NCBI RefSeq assembly: GCF_013373865.1
Contig: NC_050473.1
Span: 4,053,955 to 4,117,954, forward strand
Source: Monomorium pharaonis
Lineage: Eukaryota; Arthropoda; Insecta; Hymenoptera; Formicidae
DNA length: 64,000 nt
Direction: 5' to 3'
The translations under genes were made by a program, and so were the position numbers. How positions within the stretch are numbered: position 1 is the first letter of the stretch; each line of letters starts with the position of its first letter. Of the stretch, positions 52,000-64,000 are shown piece after piece. The notes beneath the pieces are model-generated. The model was not told the origin of the DNA, did no database searches, and saw only the letters and a list, made by a program, of their open reading frames with translations.

Positions 52000-54120
52000 G
52001 TATATATTATACACATTACAGCATTTGCTAATTATTTATCTCAGCTAATTTTTACACATATATAATTTTTGTTGAAGTTACAAGATCATTTTTTTGAGTG
52101 TGTAGCTGTGCATATTATAGTTAAAAAAAAATATCTTGTACAAAAGTAAACACTTATTGAGGAACATTAATCTTTGAACTTTTTTTAAAGAAAACTTTAC
52201 TTTTCTTGTCATAGAGAAAGGGAGGGGGGAGTAGAAGGAAGCGAAAGAAAGGGGGGGTAGAGAGAATCACAAAACGATCATCTTTTTTTGTTTATAAAGG
52301 TATCAATAGTATTGTATGTATATGTGTATGCTTGATATACATATAAATGTTATTTCCAAAACAGATATTGATATATTTGAAAGAAACAACATATTCTAAA
52401 AAGTTGAATATTTTTTAAATTTAAATTAATAATTATTTTTTTATTGAAAAAATTGTTTTATATCTGAAAAAGCAAATTACTTTGTATAAGTTATTTTTGT
52501 TTATTCTTTTAACGAATTCTTGCAAATTAATAATTGTGTTGTTGATCGTCAACGGATTAAACAAGGGATTAAATTAGAATACACAAAATAATTTTAATAC
52601 AATTGAAAAGGGATCATCTTTGATACGTGCGCATCTGATTAATATTTTTCTTTTTTGCTAATAATAATACATGCAAAAATATCTTTAAAAATATCTTTAA
52701 AAAATATATTTAAAAAAGTCTCCTAATTATTTAATCTTATTTTAAATTATACACATTTAGTTTTCGTTTATTTCGAGAAGCATTGGCGATTAAAGATCTG
52801 AACACGTGTTACTATGGTTCGATGAATTTTTTTATTATTTTAGGAATAAAACTCCCTTCAATTTGGCGATATCTTGTAACAGATAGTATTGATGCTTAGT
52901 CTACCTACACCCGTCATCCAGTTATTAATTGGATAATATTGAACGATGCAATGTCGATCAACGATTATTCATAATGATCCGCGAATAGTCTAAGAGATTA
53001 TAAAAAAGTCTAAGAGATTTAATGATAAAAGAATTGTTTATTTATTATTTCTAAAAGATATACATGAGACAATTTGAAAGTTAGGTAAAGGAATACCGTA
53101 CAAATGCTATTTCGGTAGGATTTTAAAATAGCTTATCTACAAGATATATTTCGTGTCTATGAAAGTGACGGCATATCATTGCGAATTTCTTGCAGAAGCA
53201 GAAAAGAGACTGTGACAACCAAACAAATGTTGGTAAGAACTTTGAACTTTCCTCAGACCGTAAAAGACTACGCGAATACATTGAAAAATGATTCCGTTTG
53301 GTCTCGTCATTGGGATTTGTTTTACTAGAAAACTTGTTTTATGAAATTTTTTAATTGTTTGCCCTTTCTTTCTATTGTAAAATCCAAAACTTTTGGCCTA
53401 GTGTTTTTAATTATACTACATTCTGCATTTTAAATAAATCACTATCCAAACTTTTATACACGTACTGCTCATGTATCAATTTATTGAATGTTAATAACAT
53501 GAATAAGGACACGCAAAAATCTTATTAGTATATATATATGTAGTTCACATATTTATAATAATATATAACAGAAAAAAAATTAAAAAAAGGATTATATATT
53601 CTCTACTAGAGAATACATACATTACTCATAGTTTTTATTTTGCCAAATATTTTTTTTAATACTGTATGTGAAATTCAGTTAATTGTGATACTTTTAATTC
53701 TATACTAATTTGTAATATTCAACTTGCATTGATTATTTACTTTTTACACTCGTATGCATTGCAATTTACAAACTGTATTGTTATATTTACCAAATTTTGT
53801 ATTGTGATGAATAAGAAAGATAAGTTTCTCATTGATATTAGAATAGAAAGATATGTATATTAATAGTCTCGTAAAATCTCCAAATTCAACTGTTTTAATT
53901 CTATTACTTTAATTTTGTTTTTAAAATTGTTAAAATTTGCTGGCAATTATCCAGTTCCAGTATATTGGTTATTGTACTCGAAATCATGAATATTGAAAAT
54001 GAAGATATTCAAAGTCATCGAACATAATTGAAATCTAATTTTTAAGTGTTACGTAAAAATCGTAAATTTCAAAAGAAGTTTGAAGTTTTAAGCTTTTTAT
54101 AAAGTAATAAACAACAATGA
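52000..54120. other. Intron-like AT-rich DNA
   Basis: Nothing recognised apart from a possible 37-base exon at 53196-53232. Confidence 0.5.
53196..53232 (+). CDS. Possible 37-nt exon with phase-1 exit (weak)
   Basis: TTTCTTGCAG precedes and GTAAGA follows. In phase 0 it reads KQKRDCDNQTNV and leaves one base into a Gly codon, the same exit phase as exons A-D. With phase-1 entry it hits TGA, so it cannot follow those exons. It could be the second part of another alternative N-terminus or chance. Confidence 0.18.
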
Positions 54121-54126
54121 GCGATG

Positions 54127-54198
<72 letters not shown>
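54127..54198. repeat. (TAA)n trinucleotide microsatellite
   Basis: About 72 bp of ATA/TAA units; yields a spurious poly-Ile frame. Confidence 0.97.
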
Positions 54199-54199
<1 letters not shown>

Positions 54200-54724
54200 C
54201 TATTATAGAGATTTATAATTTTTACCTGAAACTTGTAATATTTAACTTTTATGACACGATAACGATTTTTAACATTGCATACTTTATAAATTCTAAATCA
54301 AACGGAATGAAGATATAATTTTATTTTATAAGTATATTGGTCTCTTTCTTATTTTTGGCGTATTTTTAAATAATTTTACCCTTAATATTATATTTTTGAT
54401 ACATTATTTTATCAACGAGAAAGAGCGTTTAAAGTTCTAGTTTTATACAAGGATAAGTAGATCTTTGAAACATGAGATTGAAACTTCTTATATTATCTCT
54501 TGTATTCTGTGATACCGATATTTTTCTACGAGTATTTGTCTAAGTAGAGCAAATATAAGAATGGCATTATATTAAAGATTTATTAGCCATTTTTTATATA
54601 TGGCCCATATATAATGACTTTTTTCTGATAGTGATTACTTCAGTTACAATAAAAATGTTTACAAATTTATATTTAAAAAATTAAGGACAATAAATAATTT
54701 TATTTGCGTATGTACCGTTTTCTG

Positions 54725-55188
54725 TAGTGGCTAGACAGCTTAATATTAAGCTATCTAGCCATTACGAAAAACCGTATAGAAACTAGAGAAAATAAGATAT
54801 CATTAATATAGGAATTATTTGCTCGTTATTTGCTATCTCTTGGTGACAGAAAAAATTTTTTTGCTCCAGCCCCCCAAAAATTACCGATGGCTAGATAGCT
54901 TAATATCAAGATACTACAAAAAAACGTATGCAAACTAAGGGAATTATAAAAATCAATGATGCACAAATTCTTTGCCAACCATTTGCTAGTCTTTGGTGAT
55001 AAGAAAAATTTTTTTGATTTAGCCAAAAAAAAATTACTATGTGTAATTTTTTTTGGCTAAAGCAAAAAAATTTTTTTTATCACCAAGAGATAGCAAATAA
55101 CGAGCAAATAATTCCTATATTAATGATTTTTTATTTTCTCTAGTTTCTACAATTTTTTGTAGTGGCTAGATAGCTTAATATTAAGCTT
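54725..55188. mobile_element. Three-armed foldback/MITE element
   Basis: Arm A (about 54736-54867) and arm C (about 55056-55188) are inverted copies sharing GAAACTAGAGAAAATA, CATTAATATAGGAATTATTT and CTCGTTATTTGCTATCTCTT. Arm B (about 54886-55025) is a more diverged direct copy of A. B and C fold about a centre near 55040 (GATTTAGCC...GGCTAAAGC). The left tip is itself a 40-bp palindrome (GTAGTGGCTAGACAGCTTAA...). No coding capacity; frames inside are shadows. Confidence 0.82.
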
Positions 55189-55272
55189 ACGTCTTGGCAG
55201 ATTATTTTGTCGAAGCTCGCGCGCTTCCCCCCCCCCCACACACACACATCTGTTGTTTGATTCTATTTCCAG

Positions 55273-55515
55273 TCTCTCATGAAGGTTTTCGAGTACGAAG
55301 ATATTTTTCCATCAATTGGGATTAGATATAAAAATTGGTTCTCTACTTTTGCCATCCATATAACGAATTATCGATTTACTCACAAAGACGAGATAAATTT
55401 TATAAACTTTATGTCTGGAAAAAATATTTTACTCGCATACGTTAAACAGTTGCAGAAAGTGATAGACAAAAATCTATACAGAAAAGTTTACCATCAATGT
55501 CTTGAAAAAGAATAA
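55273..55515 (+). CDS. Candidate terminal exon of an unrecognised protein
   Basis: GATTCTATTTCCAG ends at 55272 and a frame runs SLMKVFEYEDIFPSIGI... through 80 residues to TAA at 55513-55515. AATAAA overlaps the stop. The peptide is aromatic and Lys-rich with a possible C-terminal helix (LLAYVKQLQKVIDKNLYRK). No family recognised. It may be a remnant of a gene or transposase; an ATG at 55279 would also allow a 78-residue ORF. Confidence 0.25.
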   Translation, partial: SLMKVFEYEDIFPSIGIRYKNWFSTFAIHITNYRFTHKDEINFINFMSGKNILLAYVKQLQKVIDKNLYRKVYHQCLEKE

Positions 55516-55581
55516 AAAACTTTTTAGATTTGATTTGTGCACATTGAAAAATTAATTATTCTGCTATTATATATTTATAAT

Positions 55582-55586
<5 letters not shown>

Positions 55587-55622
<36 letters not shown>
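55587..55622. repeat. (TA)n microsatellite
   Basis: About 36 bp of TA. Confidence 0.94.
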
Positions 55623-55626
<4 letters not shown>

Positions 55627-55739
55627 TTAAGTGATTTTCTGTGTAATATTTATTTCAATCTTTTCCTAGGATATGATAATTCAAGCGATTATTATAAAAA
55701 AAATAATTACAACTATCTATAACTCTAATATTTAAAAAT

Positions 55740-56685
55740 AGTAATCACTCACAATTAGATATATATTTTTTAATCACGTTATATTGAAAATATGTATGAT
55801 TAGCATAGTGAACAGCATGATAACTGTTACCTTCTTGTTGCGAAATTATTTTCGAACGATGACAAGGCGTGTTGCCTGATGAAATCTTTCATTTTTCATG
55901 ACGCATGGTAATCCCTTGTTCACGATATTGCATATTTATCTTTTATTTATAAAATTATCAGTAACACATAGATAATCATAAACGGCGGTACTCAGTGAGG
56001 TATTATCAGGTCGATGATGCTCATTATTGCGAAAACACTTTTTAATATACAGTGCTCTTTTGTAAATTAAATATACATGCATTTGTTAAATAATTACTTA
56101 AAATCTAACTGTGTTAATAATTATTCAAAGTTTAGCTTTTGATAATATATACAATAGTTATTGTATTATATTGTATAATACACAGTGATATTCACATTTA
56201 TTTATTAAAATTGATATTATAGAAACGTAATATTATATATGACAATTTATTTCTGAAATTTATGAAAAAATTGCAATTTGTTTAGTGAATCTTGTGAGGT
56301 TAATGACAGCGTATAAAAATATAATTTATATATAGTCGATATTTAGGGATTTAACAAGATTTATGTAAATATCGATTTGAATAACTTGAATAAATATCGA
56401 TTATATTAATTATATATATATTTTTATGATGCGCGCACACGCATACGCATGCGCACACACACACACGCAAAACTATACTAATACTAACTAGTTTTAGTGT
56501 GCGATTAAAAAATGATGGATCTGCTCGTGCGAGAATCGATAAAATGGATTTCCTCTTTGTGAAATAATGGTTGGTAGGCCAGCGTACGTTATATGTCACA
56601 AATATTCTAGTGAAGAGTATTATTAATACCATTCAGCTGAGAACGGATCGGTAAATGTTGTGGAAAGTGCACGCACACACGCACG

Positions 56686-56783
<98 letters not shown>

Positions 56784-57239
56784 TACACATCTCATAATCA
56801 AAAATGTATTACCTGTGTATATGAAAGTTACGTAGTATTTGATATAGAAATATAATAATTGCAAATTTACGTTATTTGATTTTTCAAGTAATATAAATTA
56901 AAATTGGCATATCTTATTTTCTAACGTAATCATTTATTATTTTCTTTAATACTTGATTGTTTTCTAAATCATTAAGTGTGTTATTATTTATGAGTGTAGT
57001 ATTATTTTTTACAGGTAAATTATTTTCTTATTCGCAATTAATAAGATCAATTAGATAGGATATTAATAACTAAACAGTGTAGCGCATTACATGGATATAG
57101 AAACGGCAAAATTAAATGATAGAGACCCACAATCAGAATTATTTTTAACAACCGAGTAATTCTGCTTTTCGTCTAGAGATTTGTAGAATTACGTTGACAA
57201 ACATGTCTCGTTCGAATACTTATTCCCATGGCTTTTCAT
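55740..57239. other. Spacer 3' of the maltase gene
   Basis: AT-rich, with the long CA repeat. A minus-strand AATAAA (56938-56933) lies about 300 bases past the maltase stop and could be its polyadenylation signal. Confidence 0.45.
56669..56790. repeat. (CA)n microsatellite with CGCA units
   Basis: Over 110 bp of CA, the longest CA tract in the window. Confidence 0.97.
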
Positions 57240-57315
57240 CTAGTTTTCAATGCTGGTGTATATGACAGCTCCTGATGCAGGAATTTTCAAGGTGTGAACA
57301 TCTTTGATGATGTCT
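57240..57315 (-). CDS. Maltase coding exon 8 (terminal)
   Basis: 24 codons ending PASGAVIYTSIEN and TAG. No hydrophobic GPI-type tail, so the enzyme should be freely secreted. Confidence 0.9.
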
Positions 57316-60300
57316 CTATAATAATATTTGAAAAGAAGTGAAAACTTGAACACACATTTGAGATAAAAAGATAATACATGTAACGCATCTCTTATACTTT
57401 AATACTGAATTCGATAATATGTATTTTATAACATGTATGTATAATAAATGTACGTATTATATATCTTGTATGTGTAAGAATAAGTATGCTTACCCAATGA
57501 GATGATGAGCATTTGTCGTAGCATAATAAACGTGTAATTCATTTGATGCATGGACGAGCGTTGACAAATCAACAGTTTCTTCTTTATTTGCAAAGTTTAC
57601 CACTACGTAAACCGATTGCTCTCCATCAGCTTTCCTGTAATAAAAAGCACATCGTATTTTTATTATTGACATTCAACTTGAAATGCTGTGTATTGTTCAG
57701 CCTGAAAAATTAAATATCAAAACTGTTAAATACTTAGACATGTGCCAGCATGTGTAATGAAATGAAGTATATTTTAAATATCTAAAATGTAATCAAATAA
57801 CAATTACGTTTACACGTTAGCCTTGATTGAGTTTAATAATATTAGTATTTCTTAAGCTAGCCAATTATACCTGTTTCTTTAGAAAAGTGGAATAGTTGTG
57901 ATCGGTTTGCTTAAAAACTATGGTAGCTATGAAATTAAGGTAAACATAGTTTATATTACTAGAGAAAAGATAACTTTATGCTTTTGTTATTTTAATATTC
58001 CACGACACACACACACACACACACATAAATATATATATATTTCTTCTACCTGGTAAAAGCAAGAACATCATCGCCAAATAATTTTGTAGTCAAGATTCCA
58101 CCTTTGACCGCAGGCCATTTTCGCAGAGCAGAAATTGCTTTGTATAGAGCGTAATACGAGTTGTTTTGTTCTTTTTGCGCTGCTAAGTTAAGTGTCATAT
58201 AATTTTCGTTAACTGGTAGCCATGTTTTCGGATTGGTGGAGAATCCTAAAATTATAAAATATAAAACAGATTCCTTTAGTAGACAAGTTCTATAATTATG
58301 TAAAAAATATGTTCCGAAATAATGTTTTAAAATCAGTAATAACACTAGATGTTTTTTTTACGTTTGAAGTAATTATTAATAAATTTGCAGTGATAAGCAA
58401 CATTTTTTTTTAATTAATTCAAATATTCTGTTATTTGGCTTAACGAAACGTAACTTTTGTGATCATTTTAATTTCCGTAAATTTTAACAATTTCTACAGA
58501 TAATAATCAGTTTTATGTTTCAACGGATACGTTTTAATTGATGGATTAATATAGCGATTTTAGAAATTATTTGAGTAAATCCGTACCAGCCGAAGTAGTG
58601 TTATCCCATTGGAACGGCGTCCTTGCAGGATCCCGAGATGCTTTCTCGTAACCATCTTTGCCGGCATTGCAGCCTTGCGGATCTTTGGTATCTTCCCACG
58701 AGATCCATGTATCTTCCATGCCGATTTCTTCACCGTTATAAGTTACACTCACTCCTGGAAGCAGTAGAGTTATTATAGTTACTGCTTCCGCTCGTTGCCG
58801 TCCATAACGGGTGACCAATCGCGATTTGTCATGGTTTCCAGCCTGCAGAAACAATACAATTTTGTGTAACTACTTTAATGGTTTAATTTATCTTACATTA
58901 GTCTTAAAAGTAGAGATTAAGATTTTGTGTGTGTGTGTAGGATAGCGCAAATTTCGAATTGCAAGAAGAAAACGTATTTCAAGAAAAAAACGTATTGCAT
59001 AATGTCTTGAAAAATATCAAGCTTTTAACTAAATAATATTTGAAATTGATTCTTTCTAGAATTGAAAAATACATAGTCTCATGCTCGACTTACCACCCAA
59101 TTAGCAGTTCCTTTCAAAACAGGCATATTTATCATCCATCTATCGATCAATTTCTTGAAATCGATTGCTTTAGAATCTTGATTTGTATCGGCAACAAAAC
59201 CAAAATTGAAGGGAAAATGCGCGCCGTACACATAATACTTCATCGTCATCGTCATGTTTGCGTAGGCCTCCATCATCATAATTCTTTGATCCGAATATTC
59301 GTTTAACACTTCTCGCCATTCTTTGATTATTTCGTAGGTACGCGGCTGGTCTTTTGTGTATATCTTGTGCGTATAGCCACTGTCATTAGGATTCGGATTA
59401 CCCGTAAGAGGTTCATCCAAGAATCGGATATCCTCGCACAAATGTGGTATCGCGTCCACCCGGAAACCATCCACTCCCTTGTCAAGCCAAAATCTCATGA
59501 CGTTCTGAAGACAGAAGTAGAGAAAGAGAGTGAAGTATTTAAACAATAATCTTCCATTGAAATAATAATTTGCTTACTTATAAGTATGTGTGAAATTAAT
59601 TAATTATGTATTTACTTTATTTTTTATACATTATTAAATTGATAGTGTCTAGGAGTGTTAGGATACAGAGAAATTTATATGTGTAATTATTGTATTGTAG
59701 TGTAACAATGGTATACCCTGATGATTGATAGATATGACTACTTTGTAATTTTGTATCAGATTGAATTAATTTATTATTATAAATTACTCAAATAATAATT
59801 ATTAATAGTTGTTACTAATTAATTAGTTGACTCAAATAAAAATTTATTTATTTATTTGTCGATACGCGCGAGCGTTCTGCACGACTTGCAATTTTGCCAT
59901 GTTTTTAAGGCTAGTTCAAAAATTACTGCAGATTTCATCACGCAAGCGTCACCGCGATATTCACTGTATAGTTTGTCCAATCCGGATTTTATTGCGTGTA
60001 CCAGTGTACTTTACAACTTTTGGTATTACGGCACGATATTTCAGCATTTCATTGTTTCTCAAATTACGCGCGCAGGATTTGATCGTAGAATATGATGAAT
60101 GCTTGCAAACTTATTTCATGTACTATAATTCTATCAGTGTAATAAAAAGAAGACAAAATTTCTTCTAACAATTGTAGGAAAGCTTGACCTTTAACCTATA
60201 ATTAAGAACAATGTGCAATAATTTGTTTGAAAGTAGTTTTATTCCGCGTGACTCGGCGAACTTTTGTTCATTAAATTTTGATCGTAATTATGTTGCTTCA

Positions 60301-63300
60301 CGTCCGCTGGACATTTGTCGCCATACAATCGGACGGAATGATTATCGATTATCTTTCTCGTTAAATCGCCTAGTGTACATTGGTGGCGTGATATTTTAAG
60401 TGTTCACATCTTTGAAAAATTGACAAATTGTTTATCCGCTTTCCTGATTCATTCTGCGAGTATAATTTTACGCTCATCGCGTTTACGTAACGAGCGTTAA
60501 TTGCATCCGCTTCCTGGTCAGCGCGACAACACGATCAGAAAAAACACTTGCCCGTTCGTTTTACATATATTTCAATGAACCTTGATTTAAAGTGTGAGTT
60601 AATTATCTTTGGTATGGAAAAAAAAAAAAAAAAAAAAATGCGACGGCTCGGCCGTACATTTATGTGCATTGTATCGTCGATTGTTTTTATAGCAGTCGCA
60701 CGTGACTTTTCTGAAGCATCAATAATTTCGAGTAAATTGCTAAGAGAACGGAAAAAAATAAAACAATGTTTACTTTTCATTTCGCAGCGACAAAGAACGG
60801 AAAATCTGTCGCGCGCGCACAGCGATGATGATGGAAAAAGTGACGTCTTTGCACGATGTATTGCACAGGCCGGATTTATTTTCACCCCCTCATAACATTG
60901 ACGACACGCTGTAATCCGTTGTCCCTATGTAACTTTGCTACGTGGTTACCCAAGACAACGAAATAACAAGATAATATCCAATATCAAGATTTTGATCCAA
61001 ACACTGATTGAGATTTGGATATTTCATTGCCGATCACTTTTTTCTCCTTCACATTGAACTTCAACTGGGTAACAATTGTCAAAGATTTTGCCTCAAAGTT
61101 ATTACATACGAAACTATTTCGATTAACAACTATAACTGGAAATTTTCCGCGATCTCTAACGTAAATCACCATGCTGTGATCAAAATCTATGCTACAGATA
61201 AAACTAAAATTTGCCAAATATATTACTGTTGTGATTTTATCTTAAAATCAATTAATCTTTTAACATAATTTAGTATAAATCATTAATTGAAATTTAATTA
61301 TGACTGTCATTTTTCATACCTTTATTTCGTTCACTACGTTTTCGTTTTCAAAGTTGAGATCAGGTTGCTCCGGTGCAAATTGATGCAAATAATACGCTTG
61401 TCGTTCTTCACGCCAGGTCCATGCCGGTCCGCCAAATACGCTCACCTATGCAGATAATCGCACAATCACCCTAATATACTCGATCATTCGATTAAAGAAT
61501 ATAAAACTTGAAGTATGTAATGTAAACATCAGGGATATTCGAAGGAATGTTGCGCTGGTATTACCCGAAATGTAACAGTATTACTCACAATCAGCTTGAA
61601 TTTGTTATTTTACCTTACAAGTAAACGCATCTTTTACGTACATATCATATACATATAATGAGACTGGTAATTTCGAAACTGACAAAACATTTTACGTATA
61701 GTATACAAAATTTGTAACCGCAATGATTAATTATAGATATCTTCGATATGTTGAGCAGTAAAGTTTTTTACATGTTATGTATTATGTTAATTTACATCCG
61801 CTTATAACATCTGACAAATGAAATACTGAAGAATGAGAAAAACTAATCACATTAACGGAACATGTTTGAAATTTTTGTCTTATCGATTATTAAATTGATA
61901 TTTAACTTTTATTAGAAGATATAACTTGTAATATATAAATTTTAATTGAACTCTTTAAAAATTTTTTACTCTAAAAAATGTATGCCACAATAATTGATAA
62001 GAGATATCTTTAACTGTTTAATTGTATTTTTATAACCTGACCTTAAATGTGTTTCTGCTAATACAATATAATAGTATAAATATTTTAACATTTAATTTCT
62101 AAACGTTTCTATAATTACATATGCGTTAATAAAACTTGAGTATATCTCTTTGAACGTGAAATTCAGATAACTGAATACAAAGAGTTTACTCATGCGCTTT
62201 AATGATAATGCGAATCGTTAATCACCACATCGATATTCAACTGCTACAGGTTTAACATCCTCTAATGTTCATCTAAGCATTGTTTAAATCACATTGCGAG
62301 ATAGAGAATTAATAATAAAAACTGCCTTAATCCCGTTCAGAGAGCACGAAAGAGGATACTTAAAATTTGTACCCGAGATAGATATACTCGCGTATTCGGA
62401 TGAATTTACTGACTTTAACAACGTCGACTGTTCACGAAACATAACTCTTGCGTCGTCAGTCTTCGTTGTTCTTCAAGTTATGTTACGGATGTAGTTTCAA
62501 GTTACTTAATTACTTACCCAATTATTTGGCACTGTAACCGTTCCATTCGATAATACCTTGCCTTTATGCCATACGTAATAGTTGGTATAAGGTTCTATGC
62601 TTTGCAAACTTTTTTTAAACCATTCATGTTGATCCGACGAGTGATTAGGAACAAGATCCATAATAATCTTCATTGATGCATCGTGCGTAGACTTTGTGAG
62701 CGCTTCAAAATCCTTCATAGTGCCAAATGTCTCGTCGATGTTGACAAAATCAGAAATATCGTACCCAAAATCGATCATTGGGCTGGGATAAATCGGAGAT
62801 AACCAGAAAGCATCGACATTCGACTCGGTGAGATGTTCCAGTTTGCTCATGATACCTGAATATACACATGATACATGAATATACATAAAAACTTTTATAA
62901 CTCTAGTCATGAAACTTTTCTACTTTTAGCGTACAATTAAGGAACATATACATATATATCTGCAGGTCAAAACTGAAATTGATTTATAAAAAAGTATATA
63001 CTATATATAGGCATGTAAAGATTTTTTTAATCGATTTTATTTTCGATAGGGCCGGATAGGGAATTTGTTGTTATTAGTAAAAAAATATAAATTTCTAAAA
63101 TATTTAAACATTTTCTATACATTTAGATGTACGATTATATATATATATATAATTATAATAACAATATTTTAGGAAAGCCATAAGAATACAATGTTTTACC
63201 TTTGATTTTTTCAATGCTAAATATATTGCCTTACTATTTTTTGAGCAATTTATTTTTATTTTGCATATAATTGTATTCTCTCTCTCCCCCCTCTCTCTCT

Positions 63301-63308
63301 CTCTCTCT

Positions 63309-63347
<39 letters not shown>

Positions 63348-63561
63348 CTCATTATCACAAAATTATAGTTGTTTTTAAGATTTTACTGCAGAAATAATAA
63401 AACGTACCTTTAAGATCTCCAACACCATCACCATCACTATCCTTAAAGCTTCTGGGGTAAATTTGATAAAGGGACATTGACTGCCACCATTCTTGGTTAA
63501 ATTCGCTACATTCGAGATTAGGTGATAATAGTATTACACAAAGCGTTATTATACCCTTCAT
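57240..63561 (-). CDS. Secreted maltase / alpha-glucosidase, GH13, complete
   Basis: Spliced CDS complement(57240..57315, 57494..57634, 58050..58245, 58587..58842, 59094..59504, 61320..61445, 62518..62855, 63408..63561), 1698 nt, 565 residues; every junction is GT-AG and in phase. Residues 1-18 form a signal peptide (MKGIITLCVILLSPNLEC). GH13 landmarks: WWQSMSLYQIYPRSFKDSDG near 25-45, IMDLVPNHSSDQHEWF in exon 2, nucleophile D223 in GVDGFRVDAI, acid/base E285 in MMMEAYANM, transition-state Asp D348 in AGNHDKSRLVTRYG, and DPARTPFQWDN. AGFSTNPKTWLPVN follows across the exon 5/6 border. The length matches insect maltases, which cleave alpha-1,4-linked sugars such as maltose and sucrose in gut, glands or haemolymph. 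The exact substrate is not determinable here. It is antisense to the proposed LysM gene. Confidence 0.95.
57494..57634 (-). CDS. Maltase coding exon 7
   Basis: KADGEQSVYVVVNFANKEET and onward; beta-domain strands; phase 2 in and out. Confidence 0.91.
58050..58245 (-). CDS. Maltase coding exon 6
   Basis: Residues 429-493, FSTNPKTWLPVNENYMTLNL to GDDVLAFT; start of the C-terminal beta domain; exits in phase 2. Confidence 0.92.
58587..58842 (-). CDS. Maltase coding exon 5
   Basis: Contains NHD (D348), PGVSVTYNGEEIGMEDTWIS and DPARTPFQWDN; leaves in phase 1 at GCTG/GTACGG. Confidence 0.94.
59094..59504 (-). CDS. Maltase coding exon 4
   Basis: 137 codons holding nucleophile D223 and acid/base E285; acceptor CTGTCTTCAG, donor GTAAGT. 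Confidence 0.94.
59505..61319 (-). other. Maltase intron 3
   Basis: 1.8 kb, AT-rich with GC-richer stretches around 59860-60060 and 60480-60900 and an A-run near 60618-60637. Frames of about 115 codons on both strands are chance: no domain, and both strands equally open. Confidence 0.6.
61320..61445 (-). CDS. Maltase coding exon 3
   Basis: 42 codons, VSVFGGPAWTWREERQAYYL then HQFAPEQPDLNFENENVV; acceptor CTGCATAG, donor GTATGA. Confidence 0.92.
61446..62517 (-). other. Maltase intron 2
   Basis: About 1.07 kb of AT-rich DNA with nothing recognised. Confidence 0.65.
62518..62855 (-). CDS. Maltase coding exon 2
   Basis: Residues 52-164, from IMSKLEHLTESNVDAFWLSP through MDLVPNHSSDQHEW (GH13 region I) to VPNNW; phase 1 in, phase 0 out. 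Confidence 0.93.
63276..63344. repeat. (TC)n microsatellite with two C-runs in maltase intron 1
   Basis: TC units broken by CCCCCC blocks, about 60 bp from the exon 1 donor. Confidence 0.96.
63408..63561 (-). CDS. Maltase coding exon 1
   Basis: Signal peptide and the first beta-strand (EWWQSMSLYQIYPRSF); exits phase 1 at GTACGT. Confidence 0.92.
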
Positions 63562-64000
63562 TCTTGTTAGATCTTAAAAATAAATTATGAACAATTATTC
63601 GTACGATAATGTAAGTAAATATTTAATAAATTTGCATGGAGCATTATTTTTTAAATAAATTACATTAAAATCGTAATTTATTTAAAATGATAAGAGAAAT
63701 AAAAGGTTAAAGTTTGGAAATCATTAAATTTATGAAAAATAAAAAAGATAATTGCGACAATTGTATAAGTGTAACCAATGACTTGATATAATGGTTAAAA
63801 CGTTTATTTATATAAATAGATTTGAATTAATCTTTTAGTAGAGAGTGTCATAAAATTATGATAGTTTTAATAAAATGAATTATTATAAATCATGTTCTTA
63901 AATATTAATAGCCTTTGAGATCAATATTTAAATTGTTTCTATGAATTTGCATACTCACTAAGAATTCGTTGACACAAATGTTTATATTTAAACTGTAACA
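63562..64000. other. Upstream flank of the maltase gene
   Basis: AT-rich and without recognisable exon, TATA element or repeat; the maltase promoter should be here or just beyond. Confidence 0.5.

Noticed and set aside
59827..60168. 113-codon plus-strand frame in maltase intron 3
   Set aside because: No recognisable domain, and it lies wholly within a well-defined intron of the opposite strand.
60535..60895. Overlapping 115-116 codon frames on both strands in maltase intron 3
   Set aside because: Both strands are equally open, the frame runs through a poly-A stretch giving KKKKKK/FFFFFF, and no domain or splice context is visible.

Overview
This window is insect nuclear DNA, most likely from a hymenopteran and probably an ant. 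It is AT-rich and full of long GA/CA/TC microsatellites and small inverted-repeat elements. Genes have several exons with GT-AG introns. I joined exons by eye, using splice sites and reading phase. Organism placement is inference.

Layout. (1) 1-1371, minus strand: the 5' part of a DEAH-box RNA helicase of the DHX34 type (Walker A, DEVH and SAT motifs, three exons), running off the left edge. (2) 3633-6893, plus strand: a complete four-exon ZIP-family (SLC39A1-3-like) zinc transporter of 361 residues, head-to-head with the helicase. (3) About 8.4-47.3 kb, plus strand: long AT-rich intron-like DNA with several candidate first coding exons. At least four (ending at 10150, 19008, 30966 and 47315) leave in the same phase, after the first base of a glycine codon. 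Two end in related peptides (ATFQLDGATYTIG and CVLTLDGYSYVIG) that look like the first strand of a LysM domain. I read these as alternative promoters of one very large gene, best guess OXR1/mustard (LysM plus TLDc protein), whose common exons would lie beyond 64 kb. CpG-dense islands at 8.4-9.1, 16.3-16.8, 27.5-27.7 and 44.4-45.9 kb are candidate promoters. (4) 57240-63561, minus strand: a complete eight-exon secreted GH13 maltase/alpha-glucosidase of 565 residues with all three catalytic acids. If the LysM-gene reading is right, it is nested antisense in that gene's intron.

The introns and intergenic DNA hold a nuclear mitochondrial insertion (an ND4 piece that reads only with the mitochondrial code), a degraded coiled-coil ORF that may be a retroelement relic, two roughly 206-bp MITEs with related termini, a three-armed foldback element, a perfect 30-bp inverted repeat, two 44-bp direct duplications and about thirty microsatellites. 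Two terminal-exon candidates of unknown family (14795-15031, one transmembrane segment; 55273-55515) are also noted. The genes have no evident common pathway: RNA helicase, zinc uptake, oxidation resistance and sugar digestion simply lie side by side.
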